Assembly (NCBI GenBank): GCA_963971535.1
Contig: OZ020592.1
Location: 50,487,529-50,551,528 of the forward strand
Origin: Notolepis coatsorum
Taxonomy: Eukaryota > Chordata > Actinopteri > Aulopiformes > Paralepididae
Length of the DNA stretch: 64,000 nt
Direction of reading: 5' to 3'
The position numbers and the translations under genes were made by a program. Below the pieces are notes generated by a model. The model was not told the DNA's origin, did not search any database, and saw nothing but the letters and a program-made list of their open reading frames with translations. This document shows positions 44,356 to 54,916 of the stretch, one piece after another; position 1 is the stretch's first letter, and the number at the start of each line of letters is the position of its first letter.

Positions 44356-44879
44356 ATTTTTTACCGTACCTGGCAGGAGTCTTGAAAAGGCCTTTAAATC
44401 AAGACGGTTCACAAACATGTGTGTGAGACGCAGCCAACACTGCCACCCACTAAACTACGGTCCTGCAAACACTTAAATGGTCATCAAAATGGCATCAAGC
44501 CATACCTCTGAAAATATGCGCTCTTACGTGCGAAACAATTATGTTAAATTATCCTGATTGATTTTCCATCTCGTCGAACTGCGTATCTGAAGTGTGATTA
44601 TCAAACCAAAACTGTCATTTTCTAGCCAATACTACCTCAGATATTTCAGATCTCAGACAGGTTTTTGTTCATGTTTGCTGTTTTTTTCATTCATTTAGAC
44701 GACATTGTGTAGCATGATGTCACAATATCATAACTACATCCATCACAAGTCCCCCTGCAAGGCGATAAATTAAGGTATTGAATACGGGTTCAACGCCAAT
44801 AGCCCCTAGGTCAAGGTGCTGTACCATTACATCTCCTCACCACGGCTCACCAGCGGTGCCACATAAGAGCTGCTCAATT
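44353..44879. other. Unassigned sequence
   Basis: Single-copy looking; nothing recognised. Confidence 0.3.
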
Positions 44880-45050
44880 ATCACTCTCATGCGAGGGAGG
44901 AAGCGGCCAGCCACGACGGTGGTCACAAAAGAACCATGGTAGCATTACAACAGGAAAAAATCATCTCATCCAATTACCCATGAGCTCATTTGTTGCCAAA
45001 ACAGCCATTAATCCGAGTGGCGAGCGAAGAGAGAAGGCCATTTTGGCCCC
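44880..45050. other. Candidate conserved non-coding element
   Basis: Non-repetitive stretch with cagccattaatccgagtgg (an ATTAATCC-type homeodomain word) and gaaggccattttggcccc, ending at a poly-C tract. Texture resembles deeply conserved enhancers. Not testable without alignment. Confidence 0.27.
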
Positions 45051-45572
45051 AAAGCCCCCCCCCCCCCCCCCAGGGTGAGGTGACTCACGGGGTGAGACGG
45101 AGAAGATTTGATACGGGGTGCAATGGAAAAAGGTAATCTTGGTTGAAATTAAGTTGAAAGATGTATCAAAATTATCCACAACATTTTGTTTTCCCACGGC
45201 ACACATTCAGTTCTCCGTCCGGATAGATGGTAGATGAAAATGAGTGTCGTTCTGTGTAGAAAGTGTTTCACTGCTAGGAGACATTGCCACTAAAACAATG
45301 CCGGAATAAATCAGGGTCATTTTTGCACTGCAGAAAGTGCGACAATTCACAGTAAATTGTCTCCTCCATTTGATGTGTTTTGTTTTATGTGATTTCATCT
45401 GTTATTATCCCTACTGTAATTACATGTAGATACACTTTTTTACTGCCAATGCAGTAGACTCCTGTGAGTCTATGGAACACATCTGTAAAGCATTTTTTTT
45501 TTAATTCATTGTTTTGTATTCAAGTATTCAAAAGTATTCATCAAGTATTCAAAACCAGCATTTTTCCACTTC
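45051..45572. other. Unassigned sequence
   Basis: Poly-C at about 45055-45070, then single-copy sequence; a short agtattca triplication lies at 45520-45550. Confidence 0.3.
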
Positions 45573-45587
45573 AAGATTCCAAGCTGT

Positions 45588-46043
45588 GGGCGGCTGGGTG
45601 GCGCAGCGGACATTGCGCTCGTCACCAACACAAGAGACACCGGGTTCGACTCCGGCTGTCGGCGTTGCCTCCGGTTTGGGCTTGGGCCAGCCGTCATACT
45701 AATTCAATTGGCAGAATTAGCGAGTGGAAGTCGATGGGTGGTAATCTGGACAGCGACTCCTACAGGTCGGTTGGGGACGCCTGCACAGCAGAGACAGGAA
45801 ATGGCGGGGGTAGTGTGAGCCTCCCACACGTTACACCTCGCCAATGAGAGTCCGCGCTGGCAGGTGAAAAGATGTGACAAGCTGCCTCCTCGTGTACCGG
45901 AGGGGACACGTGATGCAAGGCTTCTATCCTCCCTACAACCGGCCAGTGGGGGGCATATGCGAGCAACGTTCAAGACAAGGGAGAGAAGAATTGGCACAGT
46001 GAATTGGGATGGAAGAAAATAATTGAAAAAGTGGATAAAAAAA
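45588..46043 (+). mobile_element. tRNA-headed SINE, copy 4
   Basis: Head gggcggctgggtggcgcagc with B box gggttcgactcc, family body with small deletions, and tail gtggataaaaaaa. A 15-bp duplication aagattccaagctgt (45573-45587 and 46044-46058) flanks it exactly. Confidence 0.94.
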
Positions 46044-46058
46044 AAGATTCCAAGCTGT

Positions 46059-46340
46059 TTTGGCCTGACCCCGCCCATAAGCGCTTTGAGTGACAGTTAC
46101 CCACAGTCTGCGACTGGCAGACAGAGAGACAGAGAGAGAGATCGAGAGATAGAGGAGGGGGATAATAATAAATGTCACCGCGGGGGGGGCATAATCCCAC
46201 GGGACAATGCTGTTTCAAATGACAGTATATACCCCTGTGAATATGATTGCACGGATCGGAATACGGGCGCGTGCATGGGAGTCAAAGATATTTTGACAGT
46301 GATATGAGAGTGCTTCCAGGGAGAAGCCCCACCCCGCGCA
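46059..46340. other. Unassigned sequence
   Basis: GA-rich stretch at 46120-46160 and nothing recognisable. Confidence 0.3.
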
Positions 46341-46562
46341 CCGGTCGAGGTTGTGTGTAAAATGCGTGTGTGCTTCCCCGCGCGCGCCAGTCGAGGTTGT
46401 GTGTAATATGCGTGTGTGATTCCCCGCGCGCCGGTCGAGGTCGTGTGTAAAATGCGTGTGTGCTTCCCCGCGCGCCGGTCGAGGTTGTGTGTAAAATGTG
46501 TGTGTGATTCCCCGCACGCCGGTCGAGGTTGTGTGTAAAATGCATGTGTGCTTCCCTGAGAG
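46341..46562. repeat. 44-bp GC-rich minisatellite
   Basis: Five tandem units of 43-47 bp starting ccggtcgaggttgtgtgtaa and ending tgcttccccgcgcg. About three further units occur in the duplicated segment at 48667. Reading frames across it on the minus strand are artefacts of a unit near a multiple of three. Confidence 0.88.
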
Positions 46563-46920
46563 AGAGAAGCTCCTGTCCCTCTCTCTCTCTCCCCCTCTCT
46601 ATCTCTCTCTCCCTCTCCCTCTCTATTTCTCTTTCTCCCTCTCTCTCGCTCGCTTCGTTCTCTGCTGTCTGTCGGCACCCTCTGTTTGAGGAAGTAATTC
46701 CACTCACTCTGTTGTTGAGCGAATTGTTGATTGTGGGCGGTGACTACAACCAGTGCCTTATTCACGTCAGCAAAACAGTCAAATGAGAATGGCTTAGTGG
46801 AGTGAGGGAAGATCTCGTGAACTCGAGACTAGACTGTTGAGTCAAAATTATTATTAGAGACACAGACCACATTGATATAATCCCCCATTGCTAGGAAACA
46901 ATGCTAAACACTGGAAAAGG
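46353..46920 (+). repeat. Segment duplicated at 48667-49170 (copy 1)
   Basis: Minisatellite end, CT-rich stretch, then ctgtctgtcggcaccctctg through to gctaaacactggaaaa. The same order and nearly the same sequence occurs at 48667-49170. Copy 1 continues past the shared end into ggccatttataaga, a piece of the TTAA MITE family of 10904-11312, and so is the more complete copy. Confidence 0.9.
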
Positions 46921-47020
46921 CCATTTATAAGACACGTGACCTTTAAGACCATGAGGCTCATTGGACAAAATGTACTGAGATAATACATTTTTCTCCATTA
47001 CAGAGATCCATCATCTAGCC

Positions 47021-47874
47021 CAGGGGTCGGCAACCTGCGGCTCCGAGGCCGCATGCGGCTCTTTAGCCAATCAGCTGCAGCTCCCTGGCCCCAACATTTT
47101 AATTTTTTTAAGATTTTTTTTTAACTTTATTATTATATTTTTTTTTCTTATTTTGGAGATCGTCATAGGTCATACTGTGACACTGAAATGAAAAAATATT
47201 TCATCAACTAAGATATTTAGTCAACAAAAGGCTTACCTGTATGCCTGATATGTGGTGCGAAATTTGCAAACAACGAAAAATGTACTTTTTATTTTATAGA
47301 TTTTCCACAAATAAGGGAAGGACTCTAATAGAGCTGCATAGTTCAGGGTTTTATTTCAAAGTAGGTCTACAGATAACAGTGTTTTTTCTCCTTTTCTGTG
47401 TTTTATTTCAAAGTAGGTCTACACATGGTAGTCTTTTTTTCGAAGTGGACTACTTTTTATTTTATAAATGTTCCACAAATAAGGGAAGGACTCAAATATA
47501 CCTGAATAGTTCAGGGTTTTATTTAAAAATAGGTACCAGTATTTTCTTATCCTCTTCATAAGAGTTTGAGGTTTTCCTTTGTTATAAGGTAAAAACAGCA
47601 ATAAAAAGTCAAATTTTCTTTTTGTTGCTTTATAATCCCATGAATGCAACAAACTGTGTGCTATAAGTATAAAGTATAATAAATCGCAAATTACTTTGGG
47701 TATGCAATTGTCAGGCGTTTTATGCTAAATGTGGGGTATGCTTGGGGATATATAAAACGTTATACACTGTTATCTTCATTTTAAGGGTAAATACGTTGTG
47801 CGGCTCCCTGAGCATTTAATTTTGTGGGACGGGGGAAAAGTGGCTCTTTTGATAGTAAAGGTTGCTGACCCCTG
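47021..47874. mobile_element. hAT MITE with perfect target duplication
   Basis: It begins CAGGGGTCGGCAACCTGCGG and ends AAGGTTGCTGACCCCTG. The 8-bp duplication atctagcc (47013-47020 and 47875-47882) is perfect. It is 854 bp without a transposase frame. A segment with ttccacaaataagggaagga is present twice (about 47305 and 47470). Confidence 0.94.
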
Positions 47875-47929
47875 ATCTAGCCTAACTCCTATGGTATGTG
47901 CCAAAAATAACCTTTGCTTTGATTTTGGA

Positions 47930-50000
47930 CATTTTGTTCATGGCTCTGATACCAATACACCCTGTTTTAGCCTGGTATAGCCTGATATCTGATACCAATA
48001 CATTCAGTTTTAGCCTGGTATCAGCCCCATATCTGATACCAATACACCCTGTTTTAGCCTGGTATAAGCCTGATATCTGATACCAATACACCCCATTTTA
48101 GCTTGATATCGCCTGATATCTGATACTGTACCACTACACCCTGTTTTAGCCTGGTATCAGCCCCATATCTGATACCAATACATTATGTTTTAGCCTTGTA
48201 TCAGCCCGATATCTGATACTGTACCAATACACCCTGTTTTGCCTGGTATCAGCCCCAAATTTGATACCAATACATTCTGTTTTAGCCTGGTATCAGCCCC
48301 ATATCTGATACCACTACACCCTGTTTTAGCCTGGTATCAGCCCCATATCTGATACCACTACACCCTGTTTTAGCCTGGTATCAGCCCCATATCTGATACC
48401 ACTACACCCTGTTTTAGCCTGGTTTTAGCCCCATATCTGATACCACTACACCCTCTTTTAGCCTGGTATCAGCCTGATATCTGATACCACTACACTCTGT
48501 TTTAGCCTGGTATCAGCCCGATATCTGATACTGTACCACACTACACCCTGTTTTAGCCTGGTATCAGCCCCATATCTGATACCAATACACCCTGTTTAGC
48601 CTGGTATCAGCCTGATATCTGATACCAATACACCCTGTTTTAGCCTGGTATCAGCCCCATATCTGATACCAATACACCCTGTGTGCTTCCCCGCGCGCCT
48701 GTCAAAGTTGTGTGTAAAATGCGCGTGTGATTCCCCGCGCGCCGGTCAAAGTTGTGTGTAAAATGCATGTGTGCTTCCCCGCGTGCCGGTCGAGGTTGTG
48801 TGTAAAATGCATGTGTGCTTCCCCGAGAGAGAGAAGCTCCTGTCCCTCTCTCTCTCTCCCTCTCTCTCTCCCTCTCTATTTCTCTCTCTCCCTCTCTCTC
48901 GCTCGCTCGTTCTCTGCTGTCTGTCGGCACCCTCTGTTTGAGGAAGTAATTCCACTCGCTCTGTTGTTGAGCGAATTGTTGATTGTGGGCGGTGACTACA
49001 ACCAGTGCCTTATTCACGTCAGCAAAACAGTCAAATCAGAATGGCTTAGTTGAGTGAGGGAAGATCTCGTGAACTCGAGACTAGACTGATGAGTTAAAAT
49101 GATAATTAGAGACACAGACCACGTTGATATAATCACCCATTGCTAGGAAACAATGCTAAACACTGGAAAATCTGATACCAATACATTCAGTTTTAGCTTG
49201 GTATCAGCCCCATATCAGATACCAATACACCCTGTTTTAGCCTGATATCGCCTGATATCTGATACTGTACCACTACACCCTGTTTTAGCCTGGTATCAGC
49301 CCCATATTCATTCATTCATATTCATTAATTCATTAATTCATTCATTCATTCATTCATATCTGATACCAATACATTCTGTTTTAGCCTGGTATCAGCCCGA
49401 TATCTGATACTGTACCAATACACCCTGTTTTAGCCTGGTATCAGCCCCAAATCTGATACCAATACATTCTGTTTTAGCCTGGTATCAGCCCCATATCTGA
49501 TACCACTACACCCTGTTTTAGCCTGGTATCAGCCCCATATCTGATACCACTACACCCTGTTTTAGCCTGGTATCAGCCCCATATCTGATACCACTACACC
49601 CTCTTTTAGCCTGGTATCAGCCCGATATCTGATACCACTACACCCTGTTTTAGCCTGGTATCAGCCCGATATCTGATACTGTACCACACTACACCCTGTT
49701 TTAGCCTGGTATCAGCCCCATATCTGATACCACTACACCCTGTTTTAGCCTGGTATCAGCCCCATATCTGATACCAATACACCCTGTTTTAGCCTGGTAT
49801 CAGCCTGATATCTGATACCAATACACCCTGTTTTAGCCTGGTATCAGCCCCATATCTGATACCACTACACCCTGTTTTAGCCTGGTATCAGCCCCATGTC
49901 TGATACCAATACACCCTGTTTTAGCCTGGTATCAGCCTGATATCTGATACCAATACACCCTGTTTTAGCCTGGTATCAGCCCCATATCTGATACCAGCAC
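47930..50000 (+). repeat. 44-bp hairpin-forming minisatellite
   Basis: Tandem 44-bp units: ctgatacca, an 18-bp spacer (atacaccctgttttagcc), tggtatcag, then ccccatat. The first and third blocks are exact 9-bp inverted repeats, so each unit can fold into a stem-loop. About 35 units, with variants (ctgatactgtaccac, a 16-bp shorter unit near 48100). The array is interrupted by the duplicated segment 48667-49170 and by a short (attc)n stretch at 49308-49357. Confidence 0.93.
48667..49170 (+). repeat. Segment duplicated from 46353-46920 (copy 2), inside the array
   Basis: Starts inside a 44-bp unit (after caatacaccctgt) and ends at cactggaaaa, where the array resumes with tctgatacca. Contains fewer minisatellite units than copy 1 but the same CT stretch and downstream sequence with few substitutions. 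No transposon ends or target duplication, so a recombination-based or replication-based duplication is likely. Confidence 0.88.
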
Positions 50001-50962
50001 GGCTACATCCCCAATGTGTCTTTATTGAGGACCTGGTTTGACGGGTAGAGTGAGATCCATCCTGGATAACAATGCACACATCCGCCTACATACAAATCTC
50101 TGTAACAGGATATGAAAGATGATGGATAGTGAAGCCTTAGAAATATGTAATAAAAAAAGTAAGCTTATGTAAGTGATACAAAGGACACATGGACAGTTTG
50201 TTGTCAATTGCCACTTGTTACCGTGCCCCCTGCTGGAGCCTGCATGTATTTGTTAATAGCCCTTGCTAACCATGAATGTGAAGTTGTTTTAGTCTTGGTT
50301 TATTAATAAAGGCTTCATTAGCGCCGTAAAGCCGCTCAGTAGAACCGTTATGGAACTGACCAGGTGGCACATAAAGATAATACAGAGGCTTTGACCTATC
50401 TCAAGCCCCGCCCTCTTTTCTTGATCCTCCAATCACAACTGTTGCGTTTCTTCTCCGAGGGAAATAGGTCAATTCTCAACCACTCATCTTTGTCATTTTG
50501 TTTTTGCCATAATCCTACAATCAAATATTTCAGAAATCATCAGGAGTTGACGACAATACAAAAAAAATCCCACGATATGACGACACAGATAGACGATGGG
50601 CGAAATGGTCAATATCGCAGCCCCTACTAAGATGTGAGTTACTTCTGTCCGTCAAGTGATTTTACTTTCACCCTGGGCCAGCGGGCCAAGCCGCAGGCAT
50701 TCTGTTGCTTATAAACTGTCGGTAAGGTGAGCTGAAGACAAAAATAATATTATCCCGCTCTCCACTTAGGGAGGCACGGCCGAGTCGCACCGCTACATAC
50801 ACACAGGTCAATAGCTTGTTTACACCGGGACAGGGTGTGTACCAAACAAATTGGACCACTACAGTGTTACTTTGTCAAAGGAGCAGATAAATGTTTGTTT
50901 ACCGCTGCTCAGAGCGAGTCACTGGTGGGGAATGCAAGCTGTTTATGGCGGGATGCTGTCAG

Positions 50963-50965
<3 letters not shown>
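50001..50965. other. Unassigned sequence
   Basis: No gene recognised. The word gccctcttttcttgatcctc (about 50411-50430), with its caat extension, is the reverse complement of a stretch at about 40175-40201, suggesting a shared unclassified repeat. Confidence 0.3.

Positions 50966-51057
<92 letters not shown>
50966..51057. repeat. (TG)n microsatellite
   Basis: About 92 bp of pure TG repeat. Confidence 0.97.
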
Positions 51058-51060
<3 letters not shown>

Positions 51061-51583
51061 CTTCATGTGTCTGTGTCTGTGTTGTTGCTTTCGCATATTG
51101 GTATTTTCCCCCCACCCATGTGTAAGCACTTCAGGGCCACTGTATGTAAACTCACTTTGAAAACCCAATTTAGCGAAAACACGCACTGTAAATATGAAAT
51201 CGTGAAATGTTTATGCAAATGTAATTAGTAAACTAATGGGTCTTTCTTTCGTGTCAACAAATATTGATTCAGAACATCTGGTTTGATGGGTGAGATCACC
51301 GCATTCTCGGGGAGAATTGCGTTACAACACAAGTGCAATCAGTCACAAATACACAGCGCTCTTCCAAGCGAGCGAGAAAATAACAAAGTTATAGAATTTA
51401 TTAGGTGTAACTAATACTCTAGCTGCTCATTACGACACATCTATTAATAGAAATGAGTAAGGCACACCGCTACCCGTGAGCAAGATAAATGTCTTCGACC
51501 ACACTCCTACGCAGAGAGTTGGACGATGTTCCACTGTCAAACATCTCTGCCTGAAGAGGAAGTAGACTAACCAGTGCTACCTA
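51058..51583. other. Unassigned sequence
   Basis: Nothing recognised. Confidence 0.3.
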
Positions 51584-51585
51584 TA

Positions 51586-52093
51586 GGGGGGTGTAGTCTG
51601 ACGTCACTTTAGTTTCCTGCGCGGTCCACCCGTATAGGGATTTATCATTGGGAAAATGTATTATCAGCGACTGCTATTGTAATAATTCTGCCTCATGAAC
51701 TTTGGCAAGCTTTCCATTTTTGCACAAAATGATTTCTCTTCTATCACTAACATTATTGTTTAAGCATTTTTTGTTGAAATAAAGTTAGTTATAAGGTTTT
51801 TAATTTGTTGTTAAAAAATAACTACACTTGTGCTGTCACCTAATACAGCCAGGAGTCTACGCTGTGGTGACATCAGTCAGCAGCGCCAAAGTGAAGTGTA
51901 GTTCCTCAGTGAACGAAAACATTTGAACTATAGATTGTGGATGAATACACACAGAAAGGTACACCATGCCAATGTTCATGCTTTATTTGTTTTAAACAAG
52001 ACGATTTAGAAATGGGTTAATTGGAAATACATTGCCATTTCAAGGAGGGTGGACCGCGCGGGAAACACCAATGACGTAACCACTACACCTCCC
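51586..52093. mobile_element. MITE with about 50-bp inverted repeats, TA-flanked
   Basis: Left end GGGGGGTGTAGTCTGACGTC continues to gcgcggtccaccc; the right end is its diverged inverted copy (gggtggaccgcgcgggaaac ... cactacacctccc). TA (or TATA) lies outside both ends. The 508-bp element has no coding frame. The TA flank suggests Tc1/mariner-type transposition. Confidence 0.78.
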
Positions 52094-52095
52094 TA

Positions 52096-52583
52096 TACTC
52101 GTATTGTTAAATCATTTAATTTCACAGCGTCTGTGCAGTCTTATTTATTCACTGTGTCCATGGAAACGGCGATGAACTGAAGGTATGGTTACCATACACA
52201 GAAAGGATCCATTTACTTTTGTGATAACTACATCACTGCATAATTCATGAACATTCAGACAAGCAAAATGTTTTGGTTATTTGTGATTACTCTGTTTACA
52301 CCCAATTCAAAGTTATCGCCGCAATTGCTTTCAAAGTAATTTGGTCACGAGTGTCCAGATTTGGTACAGTTACAACAAGGCACTTGGGGCAGAGCTGTTT
52401 TGCAGGCTGTGACGTACAGACGTAGAGGCAGCTCTGTGTAGCAGTGCGGTCTTTAACCTTATCTAAGCTTGTCATATTTACAGGCTCGTCATTAATCATA
52501 AGGCTAATCACGTGTTGTGTTCCTCATCTCCTGCATCTAAACCATTTATCCTTTACAGTAGCCTAATCCTAACCAAACTCTGC
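52096..52583. other. Unassigned sequence
   Basis: Nothing recognised; the minus-strand frames here have no family motif. Confidence 0.3.
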
Positions 52584-52613
52584 GGCATGGTGGTGTAGTG
52601 GTTAACATTGTCG
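52584..52613 (+). mobile_element. Truncated SINE tRNA head
   Basis: gcatggtggtgtagtggtta followed by acattgtcgcc matches the start of a common fish tRNA-derived SINE head (A box tggtgtagtgg) different from the five-copy family. It is cut off before a B box. Confidence 0.5.
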
Positions 52614-53050
52614 CCTAGAAACACAGCCTTTTTTTTGACAGGTCGGTTTTGAGTTTGACAGCGCGCGGTAGCTTTGAGTTTGATAGAGTGAGACAGTTGT
52701 TTAAGTAAGTATATGTGTACGTATAGAGTAAGTAGTAGTGTGTTATATTGTTTTTCTGTATAGTGTAGTTTCCCCCAACGGCATCTAGCTGTTTGGGGGA
52801 AATTAACGTTTGTCTCAAGGCTTGTACAACGGAACATCATGGCAACAAACAATTCGAACGGTGGGCGGAATACGAGACAGACGGATGAAATGAATGAACG
52901 AAAATACGAGTTAAGATTAACAGTTGAGGTGGAGATTGAAGGCACTGAACTTTTGAGGGCGATAAAGTCGGAGTGTGGGACGGTCATTGGATGTCGATAC
53001 AGGACACCCAAGAAAAATGAAATCATGTTGATGGATGAGAAGGTGAAGGA

Positions 53051-53534
53051 CTGGAGGAGTCCGTGTATAGCGACCAACCCAGTGTCTTTTTTGCAAAGGT
53101 ACTGGTTGATATTCTGGGGGAAGAGATCCTTCGTACGACACCCAAGTTGGACCGGTGTTACAGAGCCGGTGCCAAAACAACAAATAGCTCCAGGCCTAGA
53201 GCAGTTATTGCTCGTTTACATCATTATGGAATAAAAAATTAAAAAAATTCGGGAGGCACGGAAGAGAATGCTGGAATACGAAGGGAAACCAGTCCAAATC
53301 TTTGAAGACTACTGTCCTGAAGTCGTGGAGCAGCATTCCCGCTACAGAGATGTCATGGGCCCACTCTACAAGCTAGGTCTCAAGCCGTCTCTTCAGTACC
53401 CTGCGAGGCTGTTCATCACGACCAAAGACGGCGCGAGAATACCGATTCCCTCACCTGAGGAAGCCGCAGCCTTCTTGAAGACCCAGGATGATGAGGCCAC
53501 GACATCGTCCTCACCATTCCGTAGTACGCGTTAG
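53051..53534 (+). pseudogene. L1 ORF1 remnant
   Basis: Two frames. The first (about 53090-53230) reads VLVDILGEEILRTTPKLDRC and RPRAVIARLHHYGIK, the RNA-recognition part of L1 ORF1p. After a stop and frameshift near 53232 the C-terminal domain follows (53268-53534), with KLGLKPSLQYPARLFIT and a SPEEAAAFL helix near the end. ORF1p is the RNA-binding chaperone of L1. The N-terminal coiled coil is absent because of the 5' truncation. Confidence 0.82.
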
Positions 53535-54333
53535 TAGCCTGTTTTTGAGCCGCTAGCACTTCATTATGGCTAATACGCCGAGCGGCGTCATATTATTCTC
53601 TATTACTCCGTTTTTATAAATATGTTAACTGTGTGACATTGGGTATCGCCTAGATGCTTTATTTAAATGTTTCTCGACATCTGTATAACTATTGCATGAT
53701 GTTTTTATACGTCCACTATATGCTGGGGAGATAAGCGCTAGCTTTGTTTAAATGATCTATGACTTTTATGCGTGTCACTTACGCCTCGTCATGACTTGGC
53801 TTAATACCTCCGTGGGTCCGTGTAGCGTTTGTTTTTATATTATTCTGTGTGTGTGTACATATTTTTATTGGGCCTCAAGGATCCATCAACTTTTCAGATA
53901 CGTTCTGCTAGCCACACACACAGCATATAGTCGCATCCACGGCCAGCGTCATCATCTGCGGTTCATCTGTTGTTGACCTACTAGTACGATAAAAAGTCAG
54001 ACGAACTGTTGCACAGCGCCTCTTCTGACACAGCGGTCTAATTGCACTATGACAATGCTGGAAGATTCTGTGACCTCTACTCTATGCGAATCATAGGAAA
54101 CAACAGACTTCACAGCGGAGCATCGCCCTCCTCCAGCCTGGTGGATGTATTGCACATGCATGCAATACACATAAGTATTATAACCCCCCCCCCCTTCTTT
54201 TGCAATAGTTCGAATTCTAGGTGTTTTTTTCTTCTTCTTGTTTAAACTTAGCCATGTTTTAGGCCCTATGATAATATACATAGGGTTGTTATGGTTGATA
54301 TGCTCGGTCTGGGGATACCGGATAAGTACTTTC

Positions 54334-54711
54334 AGTTTGGCTGGTCGTCCGTACTAATACAATTGGCAGTATTAGGGGGAGGGAAACTGATGGGTGGGGA
54401 TCGGACGTTGTGGACAGCGACTCCTACAGGTCGGTTGGTGTGCCTGCGCAGTAGAATCAAGAAGCGGCGGGGGCGGCGTCCCTCCAAAGCGCAGACCCCT
54501 GACGCTGAAAGATCGCGCTGCGCAGGTGAAAAGATGCAACGGCTGCTACCTCGAGTATCGGAGGGGACTCGTGCTATGTATGGCTTCGTCCACATTGCAG
54601 CCGGCTTGTGGGAGGCATGAAACAGCGTTCGAGACAGGGGAGGGTTGAATTGGATGATACGAAATTGGGATGGGAGAGAAATAGAAAATGGGAGAAAAAG
54701 TGGATAAAAAA
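54334..54711 (+). mobile_element. SINE copy 5, 5'-truncated, nested in L1
   Basis: Begins within the SINE body (cagtttggctggtcgtccgt), lacks the tRNA head, and ends gtggataaaaaa. The flanks ataagtact and ataagtatt (54322-54330 and 54712-54720) match at 8 of 9. It is the most diverged of the five copies. Inserted between L1 ORF1 and ORF2, directly before a poly-G run (54727-54751). Confidence 0.85.
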
Positions 54712-54916
54712 ATAAGTATTTTGAAGGGGGGGGGGGGGGGGGGGGGGGGGGTGAATGGGGGATTGTGTGGTTTTTTGTTTTTCTTTTCAGTCGACTGTTT
54801 TATGTTTGTTTTTATGCTCACGCTCGGATCTCAACAGGACCTTAACAGATGGATATCTATTATGGTGTGCTACTCCAGACGAATTACATTCAGGCATACT
54901 GCAACCTGTTTAGACT

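Noticed and set aside
46175-46765. Minus-strand frame with repeated HTRILHTTSTG-like units
   Set aside because: It follows the GC-rich minisatellite, whose unit is close to a multiple of three; no independent evidence of coding.
47930-50000. CRISPR-like array with palindromic repeats
   Set aside because: The 44-bp unit is repeated in full, including the loop, so there are no spacers; it is a minisatellite.
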